The translations under genes and the position numbers were made by a program. A stretch of DNA of 64,000 nt, taken from an uncultured Collinsella sp. (GTDB lineage: Bacteria; Actinomycetota; Coriobacteriia; Coriobacteriales; Coriobacteriaceae). Numbering within the stretch: the first letter of the stretch is position 1; each line of letters opens with the position of its first letter. The stretch is taken from positions 8,913-72,912 of the forward strand of contig CATWSG010000007.1 of assembly GCA_958353395.1 (NCBI GenBank). Direction: 5' to 3'. A model generated the notes under the pieces. That model was given only the letters and a program-made list of their open reading frames with translations, was not told the DNA's origin and did not search any database. Shown here one piece after another: positions 45,416 through 56,964 of this stretch.

Positions 45416-45452
45416 GGAGCCCCCGCTGCGCGCTTCGCGCGGCGGGGGCTCC
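45416..45452. repeat. Very strong GC hairpin in the ftsE/tkt spacer
   Basis: Stem of about 17 bp (GGAGCCCCCGC then GCGCG, pairing with the mirrored arm) and a CTT loop. No T-run. Within the 45269-45771 spacer, which otherwise holds the ftsE promoter area, inverted-repeat copy 3 and the tkt terminator; no gene is supported there. Confidence 0.7.
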
Positions 45453-45624
45453 TCCGTCCTGCGGAAAGATTTGGGAGGTAACCTTGTACGCGGCCTGCGG
45501 CTACTAAGGAGCCGCCGCGTTTTACTTGGGTGCAGCAGCGCCGCGCTCGTGGGTTGTCTGAATTGCGCTTTGCCGATATATGCCCTTTTCCCTGATGGGA
45601 CCGTGCTTGAGGAGCGTCTTCATG

Positions 45625-45690
45625 AGTTGCGGTGAAATAGGGACTGTTGAGCCTTTAAGCTGGCAAAACAGTCCTTATTTCACCGCAACT
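45625..45690. repeat. 67-bp-type inverted repeat, copy 3 of 3
   Basis: 66 bp. Arms AGTTGCGGTGAAATAGGGAC and (inverted) GTCCTTATTTCACCGCAACT. One base shorter than copies 1 and 2. Confidence 0.8.
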
Positions 45691-45695
45691 GAAAC

Positions 45696-45722
45696 AGGGG
45701 CGCTCTCCAAGAGAGCGCCCCT
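45696..45722 (-). terminator. Terminator of the transketolase operon
   Basis: AGGGGCGCTCTC / GAGAGCGCCCCT 12-bp stem with a 3-nt loop, followed on the minus strand by GTTTC. Confidence 0.75.
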
Positions 45723-45771
45723 GCCGGGTTTCCATAGTTCTGGCGAAGCAGTCCTTGAGATCCGCCTTGCC

Positions 45772-46713
45772 TTATGCCAAGAACTCCTTGGTGGTCGCCA
45801 CGATGTTGGCGGCGTCCAGGCCGTACTTGTGCAGGAGCTCGGCGCCCGGGCCGGACTCACCGAAGGTGTCGTTGACGCCGATCTTCTTGAGCGGCGTCGG
45901 GCACTGCTCGCACAGGACGTCGGCAACGGCGCTGCCCAGGCCGCCGATCACGGAGTGCTCCTCGACGGTCACGACGTGGCCGGTCTTGGTGGCGCTCTTG
46001 ACGATCAGGTCGGCGTCGATGGGCTTGATGGTGTGCATGTTGATGACCTCGGCGTCGATGCCCTCGGCAGCGAGCTGCTCGGCGGCCTCGAGAGCCTCGC
46101 CGACCATCAGGCCGCAGGCGATGATGGTCACATCGGCGCCCTCGCGCATGACAATGCCCTTACCCAACTCGAACTTGTAGGTCTCGGGGTCGTTGATAAC
46201 CGGCGAGGCCAAACGGGCGAAGCGCATGTACACCGGACCGTCGCACTCGTAGGCGGCGCGCGTCACAGCGCGGGCCTCCACGTCGTCGGCGGGAACAATC
46301 ACGGTCATGCCAGGGATGACGCGCATCAGGGCGATATCCTCGCAGCACTGGTGCGTGGCGCCATCCTCGCCCACCGAGATACCGGCGTGCGTGGCACCGA
46401 TCTTAACGTTGAGGTGCGGGTAGCCGATGGAGTTGCGGACCTGCTCAAAGGCGCGGCCGGCGGCGAACATGGCAAAGGTGCTCGCGAAGGCAACGCGGCC
46501 GGTGGTCGCGATACCGGCGGCGACGCCCATCAGGTTGCTCTCGGCAATGCCCACATCGAAGAAACGATCGGGGCAGGCGGCCTTGAACTTGCCGGTCTGC
46601 GTGGCGGCGGCCAGGTCGGCGTCGAGGACCACAAAGTCATCGTGCTCGTTGGCGAGCTCGACGAGGGCCTCGCCGTAGCTTACGCGCGTGGCGATTTTTT
46701 TGACGTCTGCCAT
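45772..46713 (-). CDS. Transketolase, C-terminal subunit
   Basis: 313 aa; ATG at 46713 with GGAGAGGAGC, overlapping the end region of the partner gene. Contains the pyrimidine-binding domain (FDVGIAESNLMGVAAGIA, THAGISVGEDGATHQ) and the C-terminal domain. Pairs with the 46715-47545 product to form a two-chain transketolase of the pentose phosphate pathway. Confidence 0.92.
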   Translation of the reverse strand: MADVKKIATRVSYGEALVELANEHDDFVVLDADLAAATQTGKFKAACPDRFFDVGIAESNLMGVAAGIATTGRVAFASTFAMFAAGRAFEQVRNSIGYPHLNVKIGATHAGISVGEDGATHQCCEDIALMRVIPGMTVIVPADDVEARAVTRAAYECDGPVYMRFARLASPVINDPETYKFELGKGIVMREGADVTIIACGLMVGEALEAAEQLAAEGIDAEVINMHTIKPIDADLIVKSATKTGHVVTVEEHSVIGGLGSAVADVLCEQCPTPLKKIGVNDTFGESGPGAELLHKYGLDAANIVATTKEFLA

Positions 46714-46714
46714 C

Positions 46715-47545
46715 CTAGAGCTCCTCTCCGGCGGCCGTGAGCTCTGCCATGGCCTGCTCAAACTGTTCATCGTTGGGGGCCTTGCCGTGCCAACCAACCT
46801 GGTTCTCCATAAAGGAAACGCCCTTGCCCTTCATGGTCTCGGCGATGATGGCGGTCGGCTGACCCTTGGTGGCGCGGGCCTCGGCAAAGGCGGCGCGGAT
46901 CTGATCGAAATCGTTGCCGTCGGCAAGCTCCACCACGTGGAACTTAAAGGCGCGGAACTTGTCGGCGAGCGGCATGGGGTCGTTGACCTCCTCGACGGGG
47001 CCGTCGATCTGCAGGCCGTTGTGGTCGACGATCACGCAGAGGTTATCGAGCTGCTGGTTGCCGGCAAACATGGCTGCCTCCCAGACCTGGCCCTCCTCGC
47101 TCTCGCCATCACCCAGCAGGGCGTACGTGCGGTAAGTATCGCCCCAGTGCTTGGCGGCAACCGCCATGCCCACGGCGGCGGAGATGCCCTGGCCGAGCGA
47201 GCCGGTGGACATATCGACGCCCGGGGTGTCGTTCATGTTGGGATGACCTTGCAGGTGGCTGCCGATATGGCGCAGCGTCTCGAGATCCTCCTTGGGGAAG
47301 AACCCACGCTCGGCGAGCACGGCGTACAGGCCCGGAGCGCAATGGCCCTTGGAGAGCACAAAACGGTCGCGATCGGCCTTGCGGGGATCGGCCGGGTCGA
47401 CGTTCATTTCCTCAAAGTACAGATAGGTCATGATGTCGGCAGCGCCGAGCGAACCGCCCGGATGGCCGGACTTGGCAGCGTGCACGCCGGTGACGATGCC
47501 CTTCCTTACCTCGTTGGCAACCTTTTTGAGCTCTTCGTCGCTCAT
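46715..47545 (-). CDS. Transketolase, N-terminal subunit
   Basis: 276 aa. The TPP-binding half: HPGGSLGAADIMTYLYF, SKGHCAPGLYA, GSLGQGISAAVGMA and the TPP/Mg motif GDGESEEGQVWEAA. RBS AAGGAAGGCACA. Spaced 1 bp from the C-terminal subunit gene; split transketolases are common in anaerobes. Confidence 0.92.
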   Translation of the reverse strand: MSDEELKKVANEVRKGIVTGVHAAKSGHPGGSLGAADIMTYLYFEEMNVDPADPRKADRDRFVLSKGHCAPGLYAVLAERGFFPKEDLETLRHIGSHLQGHPNMNDTPGVDMSTGSLGQGISAAVGMAVAAKHWGDTYRTYALLGDGESEEGQVWEAAMFAGNQQLDNLCVIVDHNGLQIDGPVEEVNDPMPLADKFRAFKFHVVELADGNDFDQIRAAFAEARATKGQPTAIIAETMKGKGVSFMENQVGWHGKAPNDEQFEQAMAELTAAGEEL

Positions 47546-47753
47546 TGTGCCTTCCTTTCATCCTCATTAGACAAAATGCGCACGGCACGGAAAGGTAATC
47601 CCAACACAGCCGCAATGCACGTACGTCATTCATTATGCTGGAAACTGATGGCTTTACCAGAGTTTTTATCATTATTTGAACAATTTAGCAGGCAGAACCG
47701 CTGATGAAACGGTTTATCAATGTGAACGTCTTTTGGATGGAACGCGATCGACC

Positions 47754-48644
47754 CTACGCGCTAATGTCCTTGAATCCCTCGCCGAAGGCTTCCGTAACGT
47801 CGGCAACCGTCACGATGGCATGAGGATCGCGCTCGCGCACGATCGTCTTGAGGGTATTGAGCTCTCGACGGCTCACGATGACCATAATCACTGGCTTCTC
47901 GGCACCCGAATACATGCCAGTCGCCTTAAACTTGGTACAACCACGACCCAGGCCATACATGATATCGGCAGCGATATCAGGGAACTTGTCCGAGATGATG
48001 AGTACCATACGGCGTTTGTTGCCACCATCGACCACGGCATCGATCACGTAGCCGCTAATGACCATCGAAAGGCCTGCATACAGTGCGTTTTCGATTGAAA
48101 AGACCGGAGCCGATAGCGCGCATACGGCAACATCGATCGCCATGACGGTCGAGCCCACCGGCAGCGAGGTGTTACGCGAGATGATTTGGCCAATCGTGTC
48201 CGAGCCGCCGGTGTTGGCGCCGGCGCGCAACACCATGCCGTAACCGATGCCCGTAATAATGCCGCCCCACATGGCAGGGAGCATCAGGTCCGCATCCGCC
48301 AGAGGTGCTACAAACGGGGCGAACAGATCGGTAAAGAAGCCCAGCAGCACAAAGCCCGTCGCGGTCTGCACCACGTAGAACATGCCGCCCTCGCGCATAA
48401 CGACCAACAACAGCAAGGCGTTCATCACGATCGTCTGAATACCAACGGGAAGCGATAGGCCGCGCGCCGCGCCGACCGCCTGGATAATGGTGGCAAGGCC
48501 CGTAACGCCACCGGCGGCAAGACCGTTGGGAATCAAAAACAAGTCGGTCGCGATGGCGGCCAAGGCACACCCCAACATGATCTGGGGCAGGTCGTGAAAG
48601 AAGTTCATCGAAAGAATGCGCTTGATGTCCAGACGATATGCCAT
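47754..48644 (-). CDS. YitT-family membrane protein
   Basis: 296 aa; ATG at 48644 after GAGGGAGGCAGC. Five or six membrane helices (IMLGCALAAIATDLFLIPNGLAAGG opening, TGIGYGMVLRAGANTGGSD) and a C-terminal DUF2179 domain (VSRRELNTLKTIVRERDPHAIV). Transport role in the family is not settled. Single gene. Confidence 0.85.
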   Translation of the reverse strand: MAYRLDIKRILSMNFFHDLPQIMLGCALAAIATDLFLIPNGLAAGGVTGLATIIQAVGAARGLSLPVGIQTIVMNALLLLVVMREGGMFYVVQTATGFVLLGFFTDLFAPFVAPLADADLMLPAMWGGIITGIGYGMVLRAGANTGGSDTIGQIISRNTSLPVGSTVMAIDVAVCALSAPVFSIENALYAGLSMVISGYVIDAVVDGGNKRRMVLIISDKFPDIAADIMYGLGRGCTKFKATGMYSGAEKPVIMVIVSRRELNTLKTIVRERDPHAIVTVADVTEAFGEGFKDISA

Positions 48645-48809
48645 GCTGCCTCCCTCAAAAAAGCGCACACAAACGGATGCGCTTTGAACTTCTTCTTGTA
48701 TTCGATTCTACCGATTCGCCGGACAAAAACCACCCCTGCGCAGGGTTTATTCTGGATACAAACCCGTCCAACCGTTGGGCTTAGCATCGGCTTGAAACTG
48801 CCCGATGTT

Positions 48810-49957
48810 TTAGACCTCCGAGCCTTCTGCATCGGCGTTGCCGGTGGCCCAGCGATGGTAGCCAATAACAAACGGGTCCAGGTCGCCATCGTCAAGAACG
48901 GCCTCGACATTGCTGGTCTCCACGCCCGTGCGTAGGTCCTTGACCATCTGGTACGGGTAGAGCACGTAGCTGCGAATCTGGTTGCCAAAACCAATCGTGG
49001 TCTTGGGTCCGCGGATCTCATCCAGGGCCTCGGCGCGCTTCTCGAGCTCAATCTCGTACAGGCGAGCCTTGAGGATCTGCATGCACGCGGCCTTGTTCTG
49101 AATCTGGCTGCGCTCGTTTTGGCAGGTAACCACAATGCCGCTGGGGAAATGCGTCACGCGCACGGCGGAGTCGGTGGTGTTGACGCCCTGACCGCCCGGG
49201 CCGCTCGCGTGGTACACGTCCACGCGGATGTCATCGGGACTGATCTCGATGTCGATATCATCGGGTAGCACGGGGATGACCTCGACGCCGGCAAACGTGG
49301 TCTGGCGGCGCTTCTTGTCGTCGGTGGGGCTAATGCGAACCAAGCGGTGGACGCCGGCCTCGGCGCGCAGCATGCCAAATGCGTCCTTGCCCTCGACGGT
49401 AAAGGTCGCGCGGTCGATGCCGATGACCTCGGCCGCGGGACAGTCGTTGATGGTGACCTTCCAGCCGCGACGCTGGCAGTACTTCATGTACATCTTAAAG
49501 AGCATGAAGGTCCAGTCCTGCGCCTCCAGACCACCCTGTCCGGGCTTGATGGTCACAATGGCATCGCCGTGATCGAACTCACCGGTAAACCAGCTCGAAA
49601 GCTCAAGCTCATCGATGGCACGGGCCAGGCGCTCAGCCGTGGCTGCAGCCTCCTCGCGAAGGGCGGCGGCGTCGGGGTCATCCCCCATCTCCTCGGCAAG
49701 CTCCAGCGCGGCGCGGGCATCGGAAAGCTCGCCGCGCGCGGTGTCCACGGCAGCGATATCTTCCTTGGTGCGCGCAATCTCCTCCATGGTGGCACGGGCG
49801 GCGTCGGCGTCATCCCAAAAGCCAGGGGCAACACTTTTGGCCTCGAGCTCGGACACGCGGGTACGCTTCTCGTCCAGGTGGAGATATGACTCGACCTCAC
49901 CGAGCCGGTCCGCAAACGCGTCCAGCTCGGCGGGCGTTACCCCTAAAGCCTCAGCCA

Positions 49958-49958
<1 letters not shown>
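48810..49958 (-). CDS. prfB: Peptide chain release factor 2 with SPT motif
   Basis: 382 aa. GGQ catalytic motif at 255-257 (GPGGQGVNTTDSAVR). The stop-codon recognition tripeptide, normally SPF in RF2, reads S210-P211-T212 in VRISPTDDKKRRQTTF; the codon is ACC. The rest is RF2-like, not RF1-like. The reading frame is continuous: no programmed frameshift site (CTTTGA) is seen near codon 25. The ATG overlaps the secA stop by 1 nt, so translation is coupled. Confidence 0.93.
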
Positions 49959-52765
<2,807 letters not shown>

Positions 52766-52900
52766 GTGGTTTTCCTTTTTGGCCATCGCCCACGCCGTGC
52801 AGCTGCGGGCGAGTTAAACACAGATGATTGTACTTTAGCCAAACAAGGCACGGCCTATACGGTCGACCTCGACCGCCACGTAATAACTACGACCCGACCG

Positions 52901-52935
52901 ACCTGCCAAAAAGGGACTGGTTTATTTTGGCAGGT
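52901..52935. repeat. CCTGCCAAAA palindrome, copy 2
   Basis: ACCTGCCAAAA / TTTTGGCAGGT, perfect 11-bp arms around AGGGACTGGTTTA. In the secA/rpmE spacer (52766-53111), which has no supported gene. Confidence 0.75.
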
Positions 52936-52966
52936 TTTATCTGGGAAAACGCCGTCACTCTGCCAT

Positions 52967-53033
52967 TTGGTGCAAACCAACCCGTCCCCTTCGCACCAAT
53001 CTGGTGCAATGGGAACGGGTTAGCCTGCACCAA
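52967..53033. repeat. Imperfect 67-bp palindrome related to 18140-18186
   Basis: TTGGTGCA...TGCACCAA outer arms and GCACCA/TGGTGC inner arms, with AACCCGT/ACGGGTT between. Shares the words TTTGGTGCAAA and GTCCCC with the perfect palindrome near csoR. Confidence 0.65.
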
Positions 53034-53040
53034 TAAAAAG

Positions 53041-53078
53041 AAAAGGGCCGCGCACCCAAACGGATGCACGGCCCTTTT
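53041..53078 (-). terminator. Terminator of rpmE
   Basis: AAAAGGGCCG / CGGCCCTTTT stem, with extra pairing of CGCA/TGCA; T tract on the minus strand. Confidence 0.85.
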
Positions 53079-53111
53079 GCCATGAATGCGAGCGATTCCT
53101 CGGCGAGCTAT

Positions 53112-53537
53112 TTACTCAGCAGCCTCGGTGGTCTCGGCCTCGGCAGCGGCCTCCTCGACGGGAGCCTCTGCGGGAGCCTCGGCGGCCTGCTTGGCAGCCT
53201 CCTCGGCAAACTTAGCAGCACGCTTGGCCTTCTCGGCAGCCTTAGCCTCAGCGGCGGCCTTGCGAGCGGCCTCGGCCTCAGCAGCCTTGGCAGCCTTGGC
53301 AGCCTTGGCCTCCTCGGCCTTCTTGAGCTGGGCGGCAGCGGCGCCACCGAACTTGTCGGCGAAGCGCTGGACGCGTCCACCGGTGTCGACGAACTTCTGC
53401 TGGCCGGTGTAGAACGGGTGGCACTCGTTGCAAAGCTCAACCTTCATCTCGGACACGGTAGCGTGCGTCTTGAAGGTGTTGCCGCAGGAGCACGTCACCG
53501 TGCACTCGACATACTGGGGATGGATACCCTGCTTCAT
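53112..53537 (-). CDS. rpmE: Ribosomal protein L31 with Ala/Lys/Glu-rich tail
   Basis: 141 aa. The first 65 residues are a normal zinc-type L31: MKQGIHPQY, CSCGN and CNECHPFYTGQQKFVDT give the four cysteines. Residues 66-141 are an added helical tail rich in Ala, Lys and Glu, acidic at the end (EEAAAEAETTEAAE). Standard L31 is about 70-85 aa. RBS AAGGAGTCCTACC. Confidence 0.92.
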   Translation of the reverse strand: MKQGIHPQYVECTVTCSCGNTFKTHATVSEMKVELCNECHPFYTGQQKFVDTGGRVQRFADKFGGAAAAQLKKAEEAKAAKAAKAAEAEAARKAAAEAKAAEKAKRAAKFAEEAAKQAAEAPAEAPVEEAAAEAETTEAAE

Positions 53538-53761
53538 GGTAGGACTCCTTATTGGTCAGGCGCTGGTTACCGATCAGCGCATAAGGCGTCTTGGTTTCCG
53601 ACCAAGACAACAAACTCGGCTATGGTACCACGGCGCCGCGTGTCCCACAAAAGGTTCACGGTCTTTTCGGAACGACACGAATCTGACCCATCGAAACACA
53701 TCTCCACCGTTCCTTCAACTGGGAAAATGCCGTCCCCGGGGCCTGAGAAGGGCCCCGGGGA
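53538..53761. other. Spacer upstream of rpmE with strong GC hairpin
   Basis: Carries the rpmE promoter region and, at 53732-53762, a perfect 12-bp stem GTCCCCGGGGCC / GGCCCCGGGGAC. No gene supported. It adjoins the first 64-bp direct repeat. Confidence 0.55.
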
Positions 53762-53825
53762 CGTTCGACTGACTGCGGGAACGGCCTTTCCGCTCAATGT
53801 GTTCGGCTGAGATCGGAAATCAACC
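53762..53825 (+). repeat. 64-bp direct repeat, left copy
   Basis: 62 of 64 bases match 60974-61037 (differences at 53768 and one T/G in the CGGCCTTTCC part). Starts CGTTCGACTGACTGCGGGAA and ends GATCGGAAATCAACC. Immediately followed by the palindrome AACTGAAC-TAG-GTTCAGTT. Candidate attachment site of the element to the right; could also be a dispersed repeat. Confidence 0.75.
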
Positions 53826-53858
53826 AAACTGAACTAGGTTCAGTTGACATGGTTAAAA

Positions 53859-53890
53859 ACGAGGGGCGACGCTTTTGCGTCACCCCTCGT
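53859..53890 (-). terminator. Terminator of the peptide/ABC operon
   Basis: ACGAGGGGCGACGC / GCGTCACCCCTCGT (one mismatch), TTTT loop, followed on the minus strand by TTTTTAACC. Confidence 0.8.
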
Positions 53891-53904
53891 CCCGGCCGGT
53901 TGCT

Positions 53905-54249
53905 TTAGTTGTACACACGGTAGTTACACTTGAACTGGGTTATGTGTCCATAGTTGGAGCGGTACCAACCCGACGTATAGCTGATTGCCTCTGCGACTAG
54001 ATAGTCGTAGCCCTTGTTGTAGCGAAGCTGACGGTAGGTCGTGTCGTACTCTGCTACGTAAAACGTGTCTCCAGAGAAGGCTTTGTACCGGTCCTTAACC
54101 GTCGAAGCCATGTACGCGGGTTCGACATCGCCTTTCTCCCCGTTGAGCGCATAGACGGGTGCCGCGATTCCGCATAAAGCCGTTGCCACGAGGATGGCGT
54201 AGACAGCCATGCGCGACGCATTGGACTTCAGCTGTTCAAATAGTTTCAT
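53905..54249 (-). CDS. Small secreted peptide, possible bacteriocin or ABC substrate
   Basis: 114 aa. ATG at 54249 (AGGAGG 8 nt upstream; the earlier GTG abuts it). Signal peptide (MAVYAILVATALCGIAAPVYA, cleaved near PVYA-LN) and a small Tyr-rich mature part of about 75 residues ending ITQFKCNYRVYN, with a single Cys and SGWYRSNYGH. The ABC gene directly upstream ends 1 base before, so they are coupled. The pattern loosely recalls lactococcin-972-type precursors encoded beside ABC proteins, but no firm match can be claimed. Confidence 0.6.
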   Translation of the reverse strand: MKLFEQLKSNASRMAVYAILVATALCGIAAPVYALNGEKGDVEPAYMASTVKDRYKAFSGDTFYVAEYDTTYRQLRYNKGYDYLVAEAISYTSGWYRSNYGHITQFKCNYRVYN

Positions 54250-54250
54250 G

Positions 54251-56065
54251 TCATTCACCTCCTTCGTATGTATCGAGGTATTCCTGCTTGAGCGTCTGCG
54301 AGGACGACTTGATCTTTTCCACGAGCGTGCCGGCTTCGATGAAGTAGAACGAGTTGGTAAGGTCTGCCAGGTCGTCGAGTAGATGGCTTGAAATGAGCAC
54401 GCTGCGTCCCCGCGCCACTTCGCTGCGCATCGCGTCGCAGGAGGTTTTCCGTTTTCCCGGATCGAGGCCGTTCAGCGGTTCATCGAGGATGAGGTACGGG
54501 CAATCGGTCGCTATCGCCATGGCAAGCTTTACCTGCTGCTTCATTCCTGTCGAGAGTTTACGGGTCGGCTTGTCGAGATATGGGGAGATTCCGAGGGAGT
54601 CGCAGAGCGAGTCGATGTCGGCGGCCGATTTCCACGCCTCCCTAACGAAAGCAAGGTGCTCGATGGCCGATAGCGTGGGATAGAGATCCGTGCCGCCTGA
54701 AGAGCTCAGGTAGACGAGTTCTGCAAATTCGGCTGATCGACGTTGGCTGATTCCGTCTGCCGCCAGGCTTCCCGAGCGGATGCGGGTGGGAAATTGGCCC
54801 GACAGCGCTTCAAGAAGGGTGGTTTTCCCCGAGCCGTTGGGGGCAACGAGGCCCGCCGCCGTTCCCGGGCTCAGGAAAAGCGACCCGATTGAAAGTATCG
54901 TCGTGCTTCCGTATCCCACGCTCGCGTCCAGAAGCTCGAGCCCATGGTGCTTTTTCGCGGGTCCAGGCTGTTTGGGGGAACGTGTCGCAACGGCGCCGAC
55001 CGTAAAAAAGACCGCGACGTATGCCAGGGCCACGGCAAGCATCGATGCGCTGCCCGAACCGGAGCCAATGAATTCTGTCGGGAAGCATCCTACGTAACCC
55101 GTTGCCTCGATAGGCGAGAATACGGCCAGCGGCAGGAGATTGAGCGCGGCGTTATGCTCCAGTGCCGAATCGGACAGTAACGGGAATACCGGGGCCGCGA
55201 CAAGCAGCGCGGAGGTAAGGGGGCCTGCGAGGACGCGCCTCGTTGCGGTCGATAGGACGGCGGAGCAAACGGATATTAAGGTTCCGCCCGCAAGAAGCGC
55301 GATAAGCAGGGCTGTGAAGACGTTTCCCGCGGTCGTGGTGGTAAGCGCGCCGTCATGGAAGAAGGCGATCGGGTACCCAATTTGCCCGAAGCCGTTTAGG
55401 GCCAAGGCGTAAATGCCCCCGGGTGCAAGGCCGGCGAGGAGCATCGCGGTCCCCGCGGCGATTATCGAAAACACGGTCTGGATAAGGCGCCGGAATTTGG
55501 GCACGGGCGCCTTCGCCGCCAGGGTCCCGGGCCTTGTGGCCCCGAGCAGGAGTATCGACGAGAGAAGGAAGGGGATGAAGGGAAGGAAAGACGGCACCAT
55601 GGCAATGGCGTAAGGCAGGAAGGAAAGGAATGGCAGGTCGCTTGCGGAGGCCGGGATATCCGTGATGCCGGAGCTGCTCAGGGCACGGCAATATGCGAGC
55701 TCCGCGTCATTGGTCTCTCGGTCTCCCACGATGGATCCGGATTGGAAGCCTTCGTCCATGAGCGCGTAGTAGCTCTCGGCAGAATCGAGAAAGGCGGCGT
55801 CGGTTTGAGCGGCAAGGGCGGCGTTCGCGTATCTTGCAAGCTCCGCGTCGACTTGCTGCTCTGGCGATAGGTCTATGCCGTTGGCTTGGGGTGCGCGCGT
55901 ATTGAATGCGTTGACAAAGCTCTGCATGCCCTGTTTCATAAAGAAGGGCCCGTAGATGGGTGAATTGAACGCAATGGGGACGGAAAAGGCTGCAGCGAGA
56001 ACGAGCGTACAAATCCATACGGCCTTGTCTCTTAGGATTAGTTTGAGAAGAAGTCGACAGTACAT
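54251..56065 (-). CDS. Fused ABC transporter: permease plus ATPase in one chain
   Basis: 604 aa. N-terminal helix, an extracellular region of about 130 residues and five or six helices to about residue 370, then an ATPase domain: Walker A APNGSGKTTLLE, signature LSTGMKQQ, Walker B YLILDEP. TMD-NBD order is the reverse of most exporters with separate genes and suits ABC-2-like half transporters. Weak start signal (AGGTG). Precedes the secreted peptide gene, likely its exporter or immunity pump. Confidence 0.8.
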   Translation of the reverse strand: MYCRLLLKLILRDKAVWICTLVLAAAFSVPIAFNSPIYGPFFMKQGMQSFVNAFNTRAPQANGIDLSPEQQVDAELARYANAALAAQTDAAFLDSAESYYALMDEGFQSGSIVGDRETNDAELAYCRALSSSGITDIPASASDLPFLSFLPYAIAMVPSFLPFIPFLLSSILLLGATRPGTLAAKAPVPKFRRLIQTVFSIIAAGTAMLLAGLAPGGIYALALNGFGQIGYPIAFFHDGALTTTTAGNVFTALLIALLAGGTLISVCSAVLSTATRRVLAGPLTSALLVAAPVFPLLSDSALEHNAALNLLPLAVFSPIEATGYVGCFPTEFIGSGSGSASMLAVALAYVAVFFTVGAVATRSPKQPGPAKKHHGLELLDASVGYGSTTILSIGSLFLSPGTAAGLVAPNGSGKTTLLEALSGQFPTRIRSGSLAADGISQRRSAEFAELVYLSSSGGTDLYPTLSAIEHLAFVREAWKSAADIDSLCDSLGISPYLDKPTRKLSTGMKQQVKLAMAIATDCPYLILDEPLNGLDPGKRKTSCDAMRSEVARGRSVLISSHLLDDLADLTNSFYFIEAGTLVEKIKSSSQTLKQEYLDTYEGGE

Positions 56066-56218
56066 TTAGAAGCACCTACGCTCCTCAAAGAATTGTTAGA
56101 TTAAAAGTAACAGACCGGATGAAGATACGTGCGACGGGGGCGAGGCGAATGGCTGAGCGGTATCGATATGCGGGTTCAACGGTATCACATTGGCCACATA
56201 GATTTTTAACTTGCATTT

Positions 56219-56959
56219 CTACCCGCCCTTTTCGTAGAGTCGCCGATACGTGCTTAGCGCACCCTCGGCGCGTCCGGCAGGCTTTGCGAAATGGGATCCA
56301 GGAGACTTCGGCGCAGCATCATCTTGCGGAATGCTTCTAATGAGCCTCCCATCCTTCAAAAACAGAATCTCATCGCACAGCCTATCGACCGAATCCAAGA
56401 TGTGGGATGACATGATGATGCACGTACCAGAATCGGCCAGCTTCCTGAGAATCTCGGAATGCAAGTCCACCCTGCTGGGGTCGAGCGCGTTCATGGGCTC
56501 ATCTAATAGAAGGTACCGCGCGCCCGTCGCATACGCAATCGCCAGGGTAAGCTGCTGCTTCATGCCCTGGCTCAGAGTGCGGATCCTCATCTTCGCGAAC
56601 TCGCCTATCTGCGTTTGTTCCACTATCTCTTCGATATCGCGAGCATGCGGCCACATATCGCAAACCATCTTGAGGTGATCTTCCGCACGCAATCCGGGAT
56701 ACAGCAGCGTCCCCTCACCAGGTGCATAGAAGATCATAGAACGGACCTCTCTCGCACCCGTACCCTGCACCTCATCCAGAACGATGCTCCCGTCCACGCG
56801 AGGACCCGGCAAACCTGCCATCGCACGCAGCAACGTCGTCTTTCCATGCCCGTTCGGAGCGACGAGACCGTAGACCGTACCCGGGGCAAACTCAGCGTTC
56901 ACCGAATCTACGAGCACCTTCTTTCCATAAGAGATCGTCAGCGTTTGAAGGTCAATCAT
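56219..56959 (-). CDS. ABC transporter ATP-binding protein
   Basis: 246 aa; ATG at 56959 has AGGGG 9 nt upstream. Walker A APNGHGKTTLL (His in the loop), signature LSQGMKQQ, Walker B YLLLDEPMNALDP. C-terminal tail is basic. It starts 5 bp after the permease stop, so the pair form one transporter. The fused ABC gene follows after 153 bp; its NBD is a relative (shared APNGxGKTTLL and GMKQQ). Confidence 0.88.
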   Translation of the reverse strand: MIDLQTLTISYGKKVLVDSVNAEFAPGTVYGLVAPNGHGKTTLLRAMAGLPGPRVDGSIVLDEVQGTGAREVRSMIFYAPGEGTLLYPGLRAEDHLKMVCDMWPHARDIEEIVEQTQIGEFAKMRIRTLSQGMKQQLTLAIAYATGARYLLLDEPMNALDPSRVDLHSEILRKLADSGTCIIMSSHILDSVDRLCDEILFLKDGRLIRSIPQDDAAPKSPGSHFAKPAGRAEGALSTYRRLYEKGG

Positions 56960-56964
56960 CGAGA

